A stretch of DNA of 64,000 nt. It comes from W-Chloroflexi-9 sp045863195. Lineage in GTDB: Bacteria > Chloroflexota > Dehalococcoidia > UBA2979. The stretch spans positions 164,526 to 228,525 of the forward strand of contig BTUI01000005.1 of the NCBI GenBank assembly GCA_045863195.1. The letters are read 5' to 3'. The translations under genes and the position numbers were made by a program. The notes beneath the pieces were generated by a model. That model was not told where the DNA came from. It did not search any database and saw only the letters and a program-made list of their open reading frames with translations. This document shows, piece after piece, positions 1-8,494 of the stretch (the first letter of the stretch is position 1; each line of letters starts with the position of its first letter).

Positions 1-831
1 GAAGACAGTCCATCCAGTCCAGTCACCGTGGGTGCTGACTCGCTTCAGTCGCTCGTAGTACTCGTCGCTATGCGCCTCCAGGTACGCACTGAGATACAGG
101 ATCGGTCGTGGGATGGATCCGGCTGCGAGAAGGTACAGGGGGATGAGCAGCCGTCCGATGCGGCCGTTCCCATCCTCAAACGGATGGATGGTCTCGAACT
201 GATAGTGGGCCATGGCGCAGATCATGAGAGGCGGGAGGTCGATGTCCGCCGTCAGGAAGCGCTCTAGGTCATCCATCAGAGGCGGGACACGGTCGTACGG
301 GGGAGGCACGAATCGCGCGCGAGCGGGGGTGCGACCGCCGATCGCGACCTGGACTTGCCGATATTGCCCGCGCGAGGCCGTTGCTCCTCGCCCTTCACGA
401 AGCAACTCGGCGTGGAGTGCTCGAATGAGGGCCTGGTTCAGTCGACCGCCGTTCGAGAGCCAGACCTCCCCGAGCCGCAACGCGTCGCGGTACAGGAGTA
501 CCTCCTGGTTGCGGTCAGCCTGCTGGGGATCCGTGGGCGGCCCTGCGGCGTGCTGCCTAAGGACGTCCGCGATGACGGTGTGAGTCCCTTCGATCCGATT
601 GCTCTCAACTGCCTCGATCGTGAGCAGTGGAGTGGTGACGAGGAAGTCGTTGGGGATCAATCGTGCGTGCCCGACGAACTCGCCCAGGGCGCCGCGGGCT
701 CGGTCGAACGCCATGAATGCCGCAGGTTCAATGTCGATGCGACGCGGGAGGTCATCGGGCAGGAACGCATAGCCTCCGTCGATGCGGACGAGTGCCCCAG
801 GGGCGAGGTCACTGAACTCGGATGGCTCCAT
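1..831 (-). CDS. Fic-domain protein, class II-type (3' end outside the window)
   Basis: The first 277 codons read open from an ATG at 831 to the window edge, so the C-terminus is missing. The translation shows the Fic core motif HPFEDGNGRIGRLL near residue 217; its His and the NGR loop bind nucleotide and catalyse AMP (or other NMP) transfer to target hydroxyls. Near residues 77-83 lies S-N-R-I-E-G, matching the (S/T)xxxE(G/N) inhibitory helix; its N-terminal place makes this a self-inhibited class II Fic. Many such proteins end in a winged helix and autoregulate; that part would be off-window. Third codon positions look less GC-rich than in neighbours, which hints at acquisition. No separate antitoxin gene lies upstream. 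The target is unknown. Confidence 0.9.
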   Translation of the reverse strand, partial: MEPSEFSDLAPGALVRIDGGYAFLPDDLPRRIDIEPAAFMAFDRARGALGEFVGHARLIPNDFLVTTPLLTIEAVESNRIEGTHTVIADVLRQHAAGPPTDPQQADRNQEVLLYRDALRLGEVWLSNGGRLNQALIRALHAELLREGRGATASRGQYRQVQVAIGGRTPARARFVPPPYDRVPPLMDDLERFLTADIDLPPLMICAMAHYQFETIHPFEDGNGRIGRLLIPLYLLAAGSIPRPILYLSAYLEAHSDEYYERLKRVSTHGDWTGWTVF

Positions 832-853
832 GAGTGCAGGATACGCTGTTTCG

Positions 854-880
854 CAGCACTTTCGTTTCACGAAAGTGCTG
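854..880. promoter_or_regulatory. Perfect 11-bp inverted repeat upstream of the fic gene
   Basis: Arms 854-864 (CAGCACTTTCG) and 870-880 (CGAAAGTGCTG) match perfectly around a 5-nt spacer. The repeat sits 23 nt before the fic ATG, in a locally AT-richer stretch. The symmetry and place suit an operator for a dimeric regulator, possibly the Fic protein itself; a hairpin in the leader is the alternative. The rest of 881-1003 shows nothing I can name. Confidence 0.6.
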
Positions 881-1003
881 AAAACATCCTATTTCGGCAT
901 ATCGAATCTGAGTACACTGGTGCGCTAATCCAACTGCCGTAGATCGGCGGTTACCGCACCCCATCCCCCTGACAATGCCGCTTGGAACCCATTCGCGCAC
1001 GTA

Positions 1004-1033
1004 ACAGGCCCCCGGCGGGTGCCGGGGGCCTGT
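1004..1033 (-). terminator. GC-rich hairpin after the cupredoxin lipoprotein gene
   Basis: A perfect 13-bp stem (1004-1016 with 1021-1033) closes on a 4-nt loop, 31 nt past the stop at 1065. There is no clear U-tract, so it may stop transcription weakly or need Rho, or it may mainly protect the mRNA 3' end. Confidence 0.65.
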
Positions 1034-1064
1034 CCGTCTGTCGACGGGCGGACGCCTTCGAGGG

Positions 1065-1919
1065 CTACTCGACGGCGATCTGGCCGACCATGCCGAGCGC
1101 GAAGTGCGGCGCGCCCTCCGCGTTGGCGAAGAAGCAGAGCAGGCCGTAGTTGCCGGCGGCGAGGTCCATCACGGCGGTCTGCGTCACCCCGGACGGGATG
1201 CCCTGAACGCCGCCGACGAACACGCCCGGCGGCGGGCCGGCTGGCGTCTCGGCGCTGATCGCGGCGAGGTAGTCCTGCACCGTGGCGCCCTCCGCCAGCT
1301 GCACGATCGCGACCTCGTGCGGCTCACCGCCGTCGTTCGTGAACGCGAGCGTGACCTTGCCGGCCTTCGCCCGCTCGGGGGCCTCGAAGAGGTAGTCCCC
1401 GCCGCTGACCTTCACGTTGGCGGCCGGCGCCTTCGCCTCGTTCACCGGCTCGGCGGCCACGTCGAACGAGGTGACCATGCCCTTCTCGACGTGCGGCACA
1501 CCATCCGAGAAGTCCGGGATGAAGCAGAGCAGGACGTGCGTGCCCGCCTCCAGCGAGGCAGAGACGACCGCCGTCTGGCCCGGGTCGACGGCGCTGGGGC
1601 CGCCGGCGAAGTGGGCCCATTCCGGCAGTTGCTCGCCGCCCACGGCGAGCGCGGCGCCGAGATCGGCGAGCGTCTTGCCCTCGTCCAGGCGGATGAGCTG
1701 GCCGTGGTGGGTCTGCGCACCGTCATTCTTGAGCGTGATCTCGTTCGTGCCGGCGACGAACGTGCCGGTCACTGCGAAGGCGAAGTCCGTGGCCGACAGA
1801 CTGACGGCGTTCGGCTCGACCTTCTTCACGGAGCCGCAGGCGACGCTCACCGCCGCGGCAATGGTGGCAACGGCGAGTCCAAGGAGGACACGCCGCGGCC
1901 GGGATACGGACAGGGACAT
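1065..1919 (-). CDS. Lipoprotein with two type-1 copper (cupredoxin-like) domains
   Basis: The 284-residue product starts with Arg residues, a hydrophobic segment and a lipobox ending V-A-C-G, so it should be lipid-anchored outside the cytoplasmic membrane. Two similar domains follow, at about residues 35-150 and 165-284. Each keeps a full type-1 copper ligand set: an early His (THHGQ; EPHEV) and a C-terminal Cys...His-x4-Met (LLCFIP...PHVEKGM; LLCFFA...PHFALGM). This suggests two electron-transfer or copper-carrying sites in one chain. The ATG at 1919 is chosen because an upstream in-frame start would put an Arg-rich stretch before the signal. It is the last gene of a minus-strand run from purA. 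The redox partner is not evident. Confidence 0.75.
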   Translation of the reverse strand: MSLSVSRPRRVLLGLAVATIAAAVSVACGSVKKVEPNAVSLSATDFAFAVTGTFVAGTNEITLKNDGAQTHHGQLIRLDEGKTLADLGAALAVGGEQLPEWAHFAGGPSAVDPGQTAVVSASLEAGTHVLLCFIPDFSDGVPHVEKGMVTSFDVAAEPVNEAKAPAANVKVSGGDYLFEAPERAKAGKVTLAFTNDGGEPHEVAIVQLAEGATVQDYLAAISAETPAGPPPGVFVGGVQGIPSGVTQTAVMDLAAGNYGLLCFFANAEGAPHFALGMVGQIAVE

Positions 1920-2022
1920 GTGGTGGGAGCCCTTCACTAGCGCCGGGCAACCCTCCGCCCGGCGGCGGGAGTGTCGCCCCTGCACTGGAAAAAAGAAAGC
2001 ACCCCGCCGACGCCGAGGATGG

Positions 2023-2571
2023 CTAGGCGACGCCCTCCTTCGGGGCGGGGGCATCACGCTCCACGAGCCAGCGCTCCCATGCGGCCACCGTCTGGCGTCG
2101 TGCCCGCTCGAAGCCGATGCGGTCGCCGTAGTACCCGCCGAGGACGCCCGCGAGCACGCGCCCTCCCACGAGGAGGATGAGGCCGTACGCGATCGTCGCG
2201 TAGATGAGCCGGTCCTTGAAGAACGGCACCGCCAGCACCAGCGCGATGCCGCCGACCATGGCGATCAGCAGTCCGAGGTAGGCGAAGCCGTTCACCCAGC
2301 GCGCCTCGATCTTGCGCTGGCGGAACAGCGCTTCCGCGATCGGCGCGGGGACCGCCTCCACCGGCTTGCGACCGCTGCGCGCGTCCACGCCGCAGTGTGA
2401 ACAGACGGCGGTGTCGCGCGAGACGGGGGTGTAGCAGTGGCCGCAGAACTGGCCGCGGTTCGGCGCCTGTCCCTTGTAGACGGCGACCAGGTGCGCCTCC
2501 AGCCGTTCGCTGAAGAGCGGGCAGTCGTCCTGCGGCTTGAACCGCACGTCGTTTGGGTCGTCGAAACTCAC
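2023..2571 (-). CDS. Zinc-ribbon protein with two transmembrane segments
   Basis: This 182-residue protein is read from a GTG at 2571 that overlaps the stop of the upstream glycosylase gene (GTGA), implying translational coupling. Residues about 45-65 hold two CxxC pairs (F-C-G-H-C and C-S-H-C-G), a zinc-ribbon pattern. Two hydrophobic helices follow, about residues 95-120 and 125-150, and then a charged C-terminus. No enzymatic motif is visible. Small zinc-ribbon membrane proteins of this type are usually unassigned; I give no function. Confidence 0.75.
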   Translation of the reverse strand: MSFDDPNDVRFKPQDDCPLFSERLEAHLVAVYKGQAPNRGQFCGHCYTPVSRDTAVCSHCGVDARSGRKPVEAVPAPIAEALFRQRKIEARWVNGFAYLGLLIAMVGGIALVLAVPFFKDRLIYATIAYGLILLVGGRVLAGVLGGYYGDRIGFERARRQTVAAWERWLVERDAPAPKEGVA

Positions 2572-3137
2572 GCCGCGCCTCGTTCCCGCTCGTCCCGCCC
2601 GAGGTGCGCCGCGAGCGCGGCGAGCACCGCATCGATCTCCACGTGGTAGGCGGCGGCGCGCCCGGACGGGGAGGGCATCACCCACACGCTTGCGCCCTCC
2701 AGCGGCGGCACGTCCTGCCGCCCCCACTGCCGCGCACGCCAGGCCCCCGGGTACACCGCGGCGAACGAGCGCGTGGAGGTGAAGCAGACCGCGCGAGGCG
2801 AGGCGGCGGCGATGCGCGCGCGGAAGCCCTCGACCGCGGCGCGCAGTTCGGCGTCCGTCACCTGCGTGCTGTCGGTGACCACGCGCTTCACCACGTCGGT
2901 GAAGCCAATGCCCGCGGCGAGCAGCGTCGCGTCATCCTCGCAGGTCACGGGGCGGTGGACGAGCGGTGAGCGCGAGAGGACACGCCAGAAGGCGTTGCCG
3001 GGGTGGCCGTAGTAGTGGCCGCGCTCCGCGGAGCGCTCCCCGGGGTTGATGCCGACGATCACGAGGTCGAGTCCGGGGCGCAGCAGGTCCGGCAGCGTCT
3101 CGAGCGACCTCGCGGCGTCCCTATCCGACGGAGACAT
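2568..3137 (-). CDS. mug: Mismatch-specific uracil/thymine-DNA glycosylase (MUG/TDG family)
   Basis: The product (189 aa) belongs to the MUG branch of the uracil-DNA glycosylase superfamily, which excises uracil or thymine from G:U and G:T mismatches. It has the family motif I, VGINPG, near residue 28, followed by GHPGNAFWRVL, and the late motif MPSPSGRAAAY that inserts into DNA. Length matches the family (about 160-190 aa). It overlaps the upstream membrane-protein gene by 17 nt and the downstream zinc-ribbon gene by 4 nt, so all three are probably one transcript with purA. In a high-GC genome this enzyme would counter cytosine deamination. Confidence 0.88.
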   Translation of the reverse strand: MSPSDRDAARSLETLPDLLRPGLDLVIVGINPGERSAERGHYYGHPGNAFWRVLSRSPLVHRPVTCEDDATLLAAGIGFTDVVKRVVTDSTQVTDAELRAAVEGFRARIAAASPRAVCFTSTRSFAAVYPGAWRARQWGRQDVPPLEGASVWVMPSPSGRAAAYHVEIDAVLAALAAHLGRDERERGAA

Positions 3138-3642
3138 ACGAGTACTCGTGGTGCCCGAGCGTCACGCCCAGCCACATCACGCCGAGCGAGGTGAGCAGGA
3201 TGAGCAGCGAGAAGAGCAGCGACTTCATGCGCGCCGTGTGCAGGGCACCGGCGGCGTCCGTGTTCCCGGCAAGGACCGCATCGGACAGCACGCGGATGCG
3301 CTTCGAGAAGACGAACATGTGGGTGAACACCAGCGCGAGCAGCACCGTGAACAGAGTCATCTTCGTCGTGAAGATCTGGCCGTACCGGTAGCCCATGATG
3401 TCGTCCTGGATGTGCTGCGGCGTCACCGTGTAGAACTGGTTCAGCCCGGTCGCCAGCAGCACCACGATCGACACCATCGAGAGCAGCCCGAAGCGACGGG
3501 CGACCACGCCCAGGATGTCGCGCTTCAGCCGCTCGCCATCGATCAGCCAGGTGGACGGCACCACCGCGTAGAACATGAGCACCTGCGGGCCCACCAGCAC
3601 CGCCGCGGCGGTGACGTGGATCATCAGCGAGATCATGTCCAT
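3121..3642 (-). CDS. Four-TM integral membrane protein, CopD/DUF2269-like
   Basis: The 173-residue product has four hydrophobic helices (about residues 4-28, 48-68, 92-112 and 145-165) and a His in the first one (LMIHVTAA). This resembles CopD and DUF2269-type membrane proteins, some of which bind haem or copper, but assignment at that level is tentative. It lies 31 nt downstream of purA and overlaps mug. A second small membrane protein with a similar opening follows pyrG at 16763. Confidence 0.65.
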   Translation of the reverse strand: MDMISLMIHVTAAAVLVGPQVLMFYAVVPSTWLIDGERLKRDILGVVARRFGLLSMVSIVVLLATGLNQFYTVTPQHIQDDIMGYRYGQIFTTKMTLFTVLLALVFTHMFVFSKRIRVLSDAVLAGNTDAAGALHTARMKSLLFSLLILLTSLGVMWLGVTLGHHEYSYVSVG

Positions 3643-3673
3643 GCGGGCTCCCTGTCCCCGGCCTCCCCCCGCC

Positions 3674-5002
3674 TTACGGCTGGATGGACGCCCCGAAGAT
3701 GTCGCGGGTCACGATCGCCTGGTGGCGTTCCGGGCCGACCGAGATCATGTCGACCGGCTGGCCCATCAACTGTTCGATGCGGCGGACGTACTGGCGCGCC
3801 TCCGCCGGTAGGTCGGCGAGGTGCCGGACGTGCGTCACGTCCTGCATCCACCCCGGCAGTTCCTCGAACACCGGCTTGGCGCGCGCGGCGTCCGTGAGCG
3901 TGGCCGGGAGCGTGGTCACGCGCTGGTCGCCGATGTCGTACGCCACGCAGATCTTGATGCGCTCGAACGCGGACAGCGAGTCGAGCCGCGTGAGGGCGAT
4001 GGAGGTGACGCCGTTGATGCGCGCCGTGTACCGCGCGAGCACGCTGTCGAACCACCCGACGCGGCGCGCCCGGCCCGTCGTGGTGCCGTACTCGGCCGTG
4101 CCGGCGGCGCCGCCGAGGCCCTCGCGCAGCATCTCCATGTCGCCACCGGAGGTGATCTCCGTGGGCATGGGGCCGTTGCCCACGCGCGTCTGGTAGGACT
4201 TGTAGACGCCGACCACGCGCTTGATCGACGTGGGCCCGATGCCGATGCCGATCGCCCCGCCCGCCGCCACCGAGGCGGGGACGGAGGAGGTGACGTACGG
4301 GTAGGTGCCGCTGTCGAGGTCCAGCAGTGAGCCCTGGGCGCCCTCCAGCAGGATCATCTCGCCGCGGGCGTCCGCCTCCTGGACGTAGGTGAGGGTGTCG
4401 GTGACGTAGGGGCGCAGGCGCTCGCCATAGGCGAGGTAGCGCTCCAGGATCGGCTCGAACTCCAGGGGCGGCTGGTCGTACAGGCTGGTGAGGACCTTGT
4501 TCTTGTAGTCCAGCGTCTGGCGCAGCTTCCAGCGGAAGCCGTCCACGTCCAGCAGGTCCGCCATGCGGATGCCGATGCGCGCGACCTTGTCGTGGAACGC
4601 CGGCCCGGTGCCCGTGCCGGTGGTGCCGATGGCGAGGTCGCCCTTCAGCGCCTCCTCCGCGCGGTCAATGATCGGGTGCCACGGCATGATGACGTGCGCG
4701 TGCTGGCTGATCATCAGGTTCGCCGTGCTCACCTGGCGGGAGGTGAGCATGTCGATCTCGTCGAGCAACTTCGCGGGGTCAATGACCACGCCGTTGCCGA
4801 TGACGCAGGCCTTCTCCGGGCGAAAGATGCCGGCCGGCACGAGGTGGAGCGCGAACTTTCCGCGCTCGTTGATGATGGTGTGACCGGCGTTGTTGCCGGC
4901 GGAGTACCGCGCGATCACGGAGCAGTACTGGGAGTGGAAGTCGACGACGCGGCCCTTGCCTTCGTCGCCCCACTGGCCACCGATCACGACGGTTGCGGGC
5001 AT
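3674..5002 (-). CDS. purA: Adenylosuccinate synthetase
   Basis: PurA joins IMP and aspartate with GTP hydrolysis to make adenylosuccinate, the first committed step from IMP to AMP. The 442-residue product carries the P-loop GQWGDEGKG at residues 7-15, the NNAGHT loop with the catalytic His, GTTGTGTGPAF (the IMP loop, usually GTTGRGIGPA) and TTTGRARRVGWFD for sugar-phosphate binding. The ATG at 5002 places the P-loop at the family's usual distance; longer starts add a Pro/Arg-rich stretch without homology. It is the first gene of a minus-strand run including mug. Confidence 0.97.
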   Translation of the reverse strand: MPATVVIGGQWGDEGKGRVVDFHSQYCSVIARYSAGNNAGHTIINERGKFALHLVPAGIFRPEKACVIGNGVVIDPAKLLDEIDMLTSRQVSTANLMISQHAHVIMPWHPIIDRAEEALKGDLAIGTTGTGTGPAFHDKVARIGIRMADLLDVDGFRWKLRQTLDYKNKVLTSLYDQPPLEFEPILERYLAYGERLRPYVTDTLTYVQEADARGEMILLEGAQGSLLDLDSGTYPYVTSSVPASVAAGGAIGIGIGPTSIKRVVGVYKSYQTRVGNGPMPTEITSGGDMEMLREGLGGAAGTAEYGTTTGRARRVGWFDSVLARYTARINGVTSIALTRLDSLSAFERIKICVAYDIGDQRVTTLPATLTDAARAKPVFEELPGWMQDVTHVRHLADLPAEARQYVRRIEQLMGQPVDMISVGPERHQAIVTRDIFGASIQP

Positions 5003-5118
5003 GCGGAACTCCAGGTCGAGTGGGGACGTTGAAGGGGAGCAGGGGGAGGGCGATCCGCGCCGTCCCGAGGGATGATACCCCGGGTGCCCGGCAGGCGGCA
5101 CCCACCGGAGGTCACGCC

Positions 5119-5811
5119 GTGATCACAGCCCGCGTCCGCGCCACCCTCCTCGCCGCCCTCACGGCGGTGTTCCTCGCCGCCTGCGGTGAGTCCGACCCGC
5201 CCCCCACGAGCCCGCTCGCCGAGGATCCGCGCGTCGGCGACGCCCCGACCACCGTGGTCGGCGTCCCGTCCGTCCTGCCCACCTTCCCGGCGTCCGGCGC
5301 GCCCGGCGGGGCCCCGAGCGGGGACGCCGAACACCTCGCCGGCCTCGCGATCGAGGCGCTGGCGGAGTGGCTGGCCGTGCCGGCGACCACGTTCACTGAG
5401 GTGGCGGTGGAGCGCGTGGAATGGCCGAACGCCTGCCTGGGCGTGGACCGGCCCGGCTTCGCCTGCGCCGAGGTGATCACCCCGGGCGCGCGCATCACGC
5501 TCGGCACCTTCGGCGGCGCGGCGACCTACACGGTCCACGCCGACCTCGACGGGCGGCTGGCGTGGGCGCCGCTGATGGACGCCGAGCGCGTGGTCGCGGA
5601 GGTGTTCGCGGACGCGGGCCGGATCGTGCTGGAACCCGCGGCCGGCTCGGACGAGATCGGGAACGTGCTCGCCGTCGTGCCGGGGTCGAGGTTGGACATC
5701 GCCCTCGCCGACCTGCGGCCGGGCGACCGCGTCCACATCGCCGTGGCGCCCTCACTCCAGCCGGACGCCGGGCTCGCACCGCTGGTGTGGCTGGTCGTGC
5801 TGCGCGACTGA
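5119..5811 (+). CDS. Secreted lipoprotein with W-P-N-A-C-L-G motif
   Basis: A GTG at 5119 with CGGAGG just upstream opens a 230-residue lipoprotein precursor: Arg, hydrophobic core, and lipobox A-A-C-G near residue 22. A Pro/Ser/Thr-rich linker precedes the folded part. Residues about 95-130 contain WPNACLGVDRPGFAC followed by a TPGARI strand, a short module I associate with uncharacterised extracytoplasmic proteins of Chloroflexota and Cyanobacteria. The function is unknown. It diverges from purA and converges with the lyase gene, leaving only 3 nt between stops. Confidence 0.7.
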   Translation: MITARVRATLLAALTAVFLAACGESDPPPTSPLAEDPRVGDAPTTVVGVPSVLPTFPASGAPGGAPSGDAEHLAGLAIEALAEWLAVPATTFTEVAVERVEWPNACLGVDRPGFACAEVITPGARITLGTFGGAATYTVHADLDGRLAWAPLMDAERVVAEVFADAGRIVLEPAAGSDEIGNVLAVVPGSRLDIALADLRPGDRVHIAVAPSLQPDAGLAPLVWLVVLRD

Positions 5812-5814
5812 CGG

Positions 5815-6714
5815 CTAGCGGGCCGCCTCGCGCGCCTCGATCGCGGCGACCTGGTCGAGGAGTGCGCGGGCGCGTCGCACGGAGCGGCGGTCCACGCCGC
5901 GGTCGGTGACGGGCGACTCCAGCACCTCGCCCGCGACCACGCCGGCCCACTCGCCGCGCGCACGCACTGCCTCCCACTCCACGAGGATCGCGCGGGCGAG
6001 CGCGACCTCCGTCGGGTCCGGGGTGAACAGCGAGTTCATGCCGCGCGCGGCGGCCTCCTGCTGCACGGTGACGCCGGCAGCGCCGAAGTCATGGGCGCGC
6101 GCCGGCATCTGCGCCAGTTCGGGGCGGTGGTGCTCCACGTTCAGCAGCCAGGGCAACCGCGCCGTGTGCGCAGCGATCGCCACGTCCGCCATCGCGTGGT
6201 CGTACAGCGCGGTCGCGCGCGGACCGAGCCGCAGGTCCTGGCGCAGCCGGTCGAGGCCGAGCGCGACCGCGCCGAAGCGGTCGACCGCGCGCAGGATGCC
6301 GGGCAGGGCGGCAAGCGCCTCGGCGGACTCGATCTCGGGGACGAGGCGGACGCCGCCGGGAGCGAGGCGCTGGCGCATCTCCCGCTTGCGGATCTGCACG
6401 TCCGCGTCGCGCGCGTCCTGCGGCTGCTCCGTGTCGGCGAGGACGACCGCGGCGAGCCAGCCGCCGACCGTGGCGTCCAGGTCCGCCTCCATCTCCCCGG
6501 TGACGGTGGAGGAGACCCGCACGAACACCGGGCGTCCCGCCTTCGCGATCGCCGCCGCCGCTCGACGCGCGTTCGCACGCGCCTCCGCGCGGCGGCCGTG
6601 CGTGCTCGGCCGCGCGAGGTCGATGAGGACGGCGTCCGCGGCCGTGGTGCGCGCCGCCGCGAGCGCGGGCGCATCGAGCGCGTCGACGAGGAGGGTGCTG
6701 CGCAGCGCGAGCAT
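5815..6714 (-). CDS. HpcH/HpaI aldolase / citrate-lyase beta-like protein
   Basis: The 299-residue TIM-barrel protein resembles CitE-type C-C lyases that cleave acyl-CoA thioesters or 2-keto acids with Mg2+. The family signature is visible in order: early Asp (VLIDLA), F-V-R-V with the substrate-binding Arg, P-E-I-E-S-A-E with a metal-binding Glu, and L-G-L-D-R-L with a metal-binding Asp. The substrate cannot be read from sequence. It lies 32 nt downstream of the alpha/beta hydrolase gene as the last gene of an M16-kinase-hydrolase-lyase string. Confidence 0.75.
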   Translation of the reverse strand: MLALRSTLLVDALDAPALAAARTTAADAVLIDLARPSTHGRRAEARANARRAAAAIAKAGRPVFVRVSSTVTGEMEADLDATVGGWLAAVVLADTEQPQDARDADVQIRKREMRQRLAPGGVRLVPEIESAEALAALPGILRAVDRFGAVALGLDRLRQDLRLGPRATALYDHAMADVAIAAHTARLPWLLNVEHHRPELAQMPARAHDFGAAGVTVQQEAAARGMNSLFTPDPTEVALARAILVEWEAVRARGEWAGVVAGEVLESPVTDRGVDRRSVRRARALLDQVAAIEAREAAR

Positions 6715-6746
6715 GGAGGTGTCCCGTCTGTTCCGAGGGTCGCAGC

Positions 6747-7469
6747 CTAGACGATCTCGTCCTCGCCGAGGGGAGCGCCGGCGTCCACGTCCCGGAGGAA
6801 GCGGAGCACCTGGTCGTTCCAGTCGCGCGGACGCTGGCTGCTGGTGCCGTGGAAGCAGCCGTCGAGGCGCACGGTGCGCGCGCGAGGCAGCCCGTCCAGC
6901 CGGCGCAAGCCGGGCAGGATCATCTCGTCCAGCGTGCCGACGATCACGAGCGTCGGGACGTGGAGGTCCTTGATCGCCTCGGTGAGGTCGGGGCGCGTCT
7001 GCATCGCGTGGCGGCAGCCCTCCAGCCCCGGGTCGCCGGCCCAGTCCCAGACGTCACCGGTGCGAGGCTGCACAGGCGCCTCCGGCCCGCGCGTGGTGCT
7101 GTCGCTGATGATGAGCGCGTGCACGTCCGCAGGGTGGTCCACGGCGTACTGCAGCGCGATCTGCCCGCCGAAGGACATGCCGCCGATGATCGCGCCGTCC
7201 ACCGCGCCCAGCGCCTCCAGCAGCCCGCGCAGGTCGCCGGCCAGCGCGGGCATCGTGTAGTCCTCCACCCTGCCGGGCGCGGAGGAGCCGCCGTGGCCGC
7301 GCGCATCCCACGTGATCAGCCGGTAGTCCTGCGCCAGCACGTGCATCTGCGGGTACCACATCTCGAGGCCGACCGAGAAGCCGTGCGCCAGCACCAGCGG
7401 GCGCGCGTCGCTCGGCCCGCGCTCGTCGTAGCGGATGCGGATGCCAGTCGGCAGTTCAACGTGGGGCAT
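6747..7469 (-). CDS. Alpha/beta hydrolase
   Basis: The 240-residue alpha/beta-fold hydrolase has the HGF oxyanion strand-turn near residue 30, the nucleophile elbow G-M-S-F-G-G near residue 100, an Asp in LDEMI and the catalytic His in GCFHGTS. These give a complete Ser-Asp-His triad. The family includes esterases, lactonases and C-C hydrolases; the substrate is not evident. Its ATG overlaps the stop of the kinase gene (TGATG), which implies coupled translation. Confidence 0.82.
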   Translation of the reverse strand: MPHVELPTGIRIRYDERGPSDARPLVLAHGFSVGLEMWYPQMHVLAQDYRLITWDARGHGGSSAPGRVEDYTMPALAGDLRGLLEALGAVDGAIIGGMSFGGQIALQYAVDHPADVHALIISDSTTRGPEAPVQPRTGDVWDWAGDPGLEGCRHAMQTRPDLTEAIKDLHVPTLVIVGTLDEMILPGLRRLDGLPRARTVRLDGCFHGTSSQRPRDWNDQVLRFLRDVDAGAPLGEDEIV

Positions 7470-8473
7470 CAGGCGTCGCTCCTTCGTGCGGTCGCGAGCG
7501 GGAGCGTAGCGCGCAGCACCTCCAGCGCGTGGCGCAGCCGCACCTCGTCACCTGCCCGCGAGGACTTCTCCACCTTCTGCAGCGCGAGCACAACCGCGAC
7601 CTGGTGCGCCTCCACCAGCCGGATCTCGCGCAGGATGCGGTTCGTCGCGTACCCCTCGATCAGCGCATCCGTCAGCGGCCAGCCGAGGAAGTAGGCGAAG
7701 GAGGCAATGTCGAACGCGGGCGGGAGGATCGCGGCGTCACCGAAGTCGATGAGGCCGGACAGCCGCCCGTCCTGCATGAGCAGGTGGGTGGCGTTCAGAT
7801 CGGTGTGGCAGACCGCCACCGCCGCCGGCGGCTCGGCGTAGCGCAGCAGCGGCTCGCGGAGCGTCGAGAGCGGCGCGATCAGGTCGGGCGCGAGGCGCGC
7901 GACCGGGTGCGCGAGCAGCGGGCGGCCGTCGAACGGCCAGAGGCCGGCCGGGTACCGCCCGAGCAGCCCCGCCAGGCGGTCGCCGGACTGGCCGCGCACG
8001 CCATCCACGGTGTCATCGAGCAGCCCATACCCCTCGAGGGGAACCGCGTGCAGGCGTGCGAGCAGCGCGCCGAGGTCACGCGCGACGTCCGGCGTGACGG
8101 CCTCGGTGGTCGCGGCCTCGCCCGGCAGGAACGAGGTGACCTGCCACGCCCAGCGGCCACCGAGCGGGTCAGGCTGCGCCGGGTCGACCGAGGTAGCGAT
8201 GGCGCGGGGGACGAGCGACGTCTCGCCCTCCAGCGCGGCGAGGACCGCGTGACGCGCGCCGAACTGCGGCGGCTGGTCGCGGCCCTGCGCCGCCTGCACC
8301 TCGCGCGGGAGGCCAATCAGCACGCAGTACGGGCCGCCTCGGGCGTCCACGCGCCAGCCGGCGGCGGTCACACCCTGGCCGAGGGGGCGCAGGTCGTCCG
8401 GCGACTCGCCGGTCACCACCGTCACGAGGCGCGCGACCGTCGCCGCGTCTGGCATCGAGGTCAGGCCGGGCAT
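7469..8473 (-). CDS. Aminoglycoside phosphotransferase-fold (APH) small-molecule kinase
   Basis: This 334-residue protein has the APH/choline-kinase fold signature: catalytic loop CHTDLNATHLL near residue 223 (HxD kept; the usual metal-binding Asn is His, a variant seen in some subfamilies) and the DFG-like L-I-D-F-G-D near residue 240. Such enzymes phosphorylate small hydroxylated molecules; antibiotic resistance is one role among many and nothing here points to it. It sits 21 nt after the M16 peptidase and is coupled to the hydrolase. Confidence 0.78.
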   Translation of the reverse strand: MPGLTSMPDAATVARLVTVVTGESPDDLRPLGQGVTAAGWRVDARGGPYCVLIGLPREVQAAQGRDQPPQFGARHAVLAALEGETSLVPRAIATSVDPAQPDPLGGRWAWQVTSFLPGEAATTEAVTPDVARDLGALLARLHAVPLEGYGLLDDTVDGVRGQSGDRLAGLLGRYPAGLWPFDGRPLLAHPVARLAPDLIAPLSTLREPLLRYAEPPAAVAVCHTDLNATHLLMQDGRLSGLIDFGDAAILPPAFDIASFAYFLGWPLTDALIEGYATNRILREIRLVEAHQVAVVLALQKVEKSSRAGDEVRLRHALEVLRATLPLATARRSDA

Positions 8474-8494
8474 GTCGGACGCCCTCGCGCGGCG

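Noticed and set aside
28..942. Several plus-strand open frames over the first 900 bases
   Set aside because: They are shadows of the fic gene on the other strand; the minus frame has the Fic motif and family-wide similarity, the plus frames have none.
809..1000. Small minus-strand frame between fic and the terminator
   Set aside because: No ribosome site or similarity, and it overlaps the fic start and inverted repeat.
7469..8473. Aminoglycoside-resistance call for the APH-fold kinase
   Set aside because: The fold covers many small-molecule kinases, the catalytic-loop Asn is His, and neighbours are metabolic genes.
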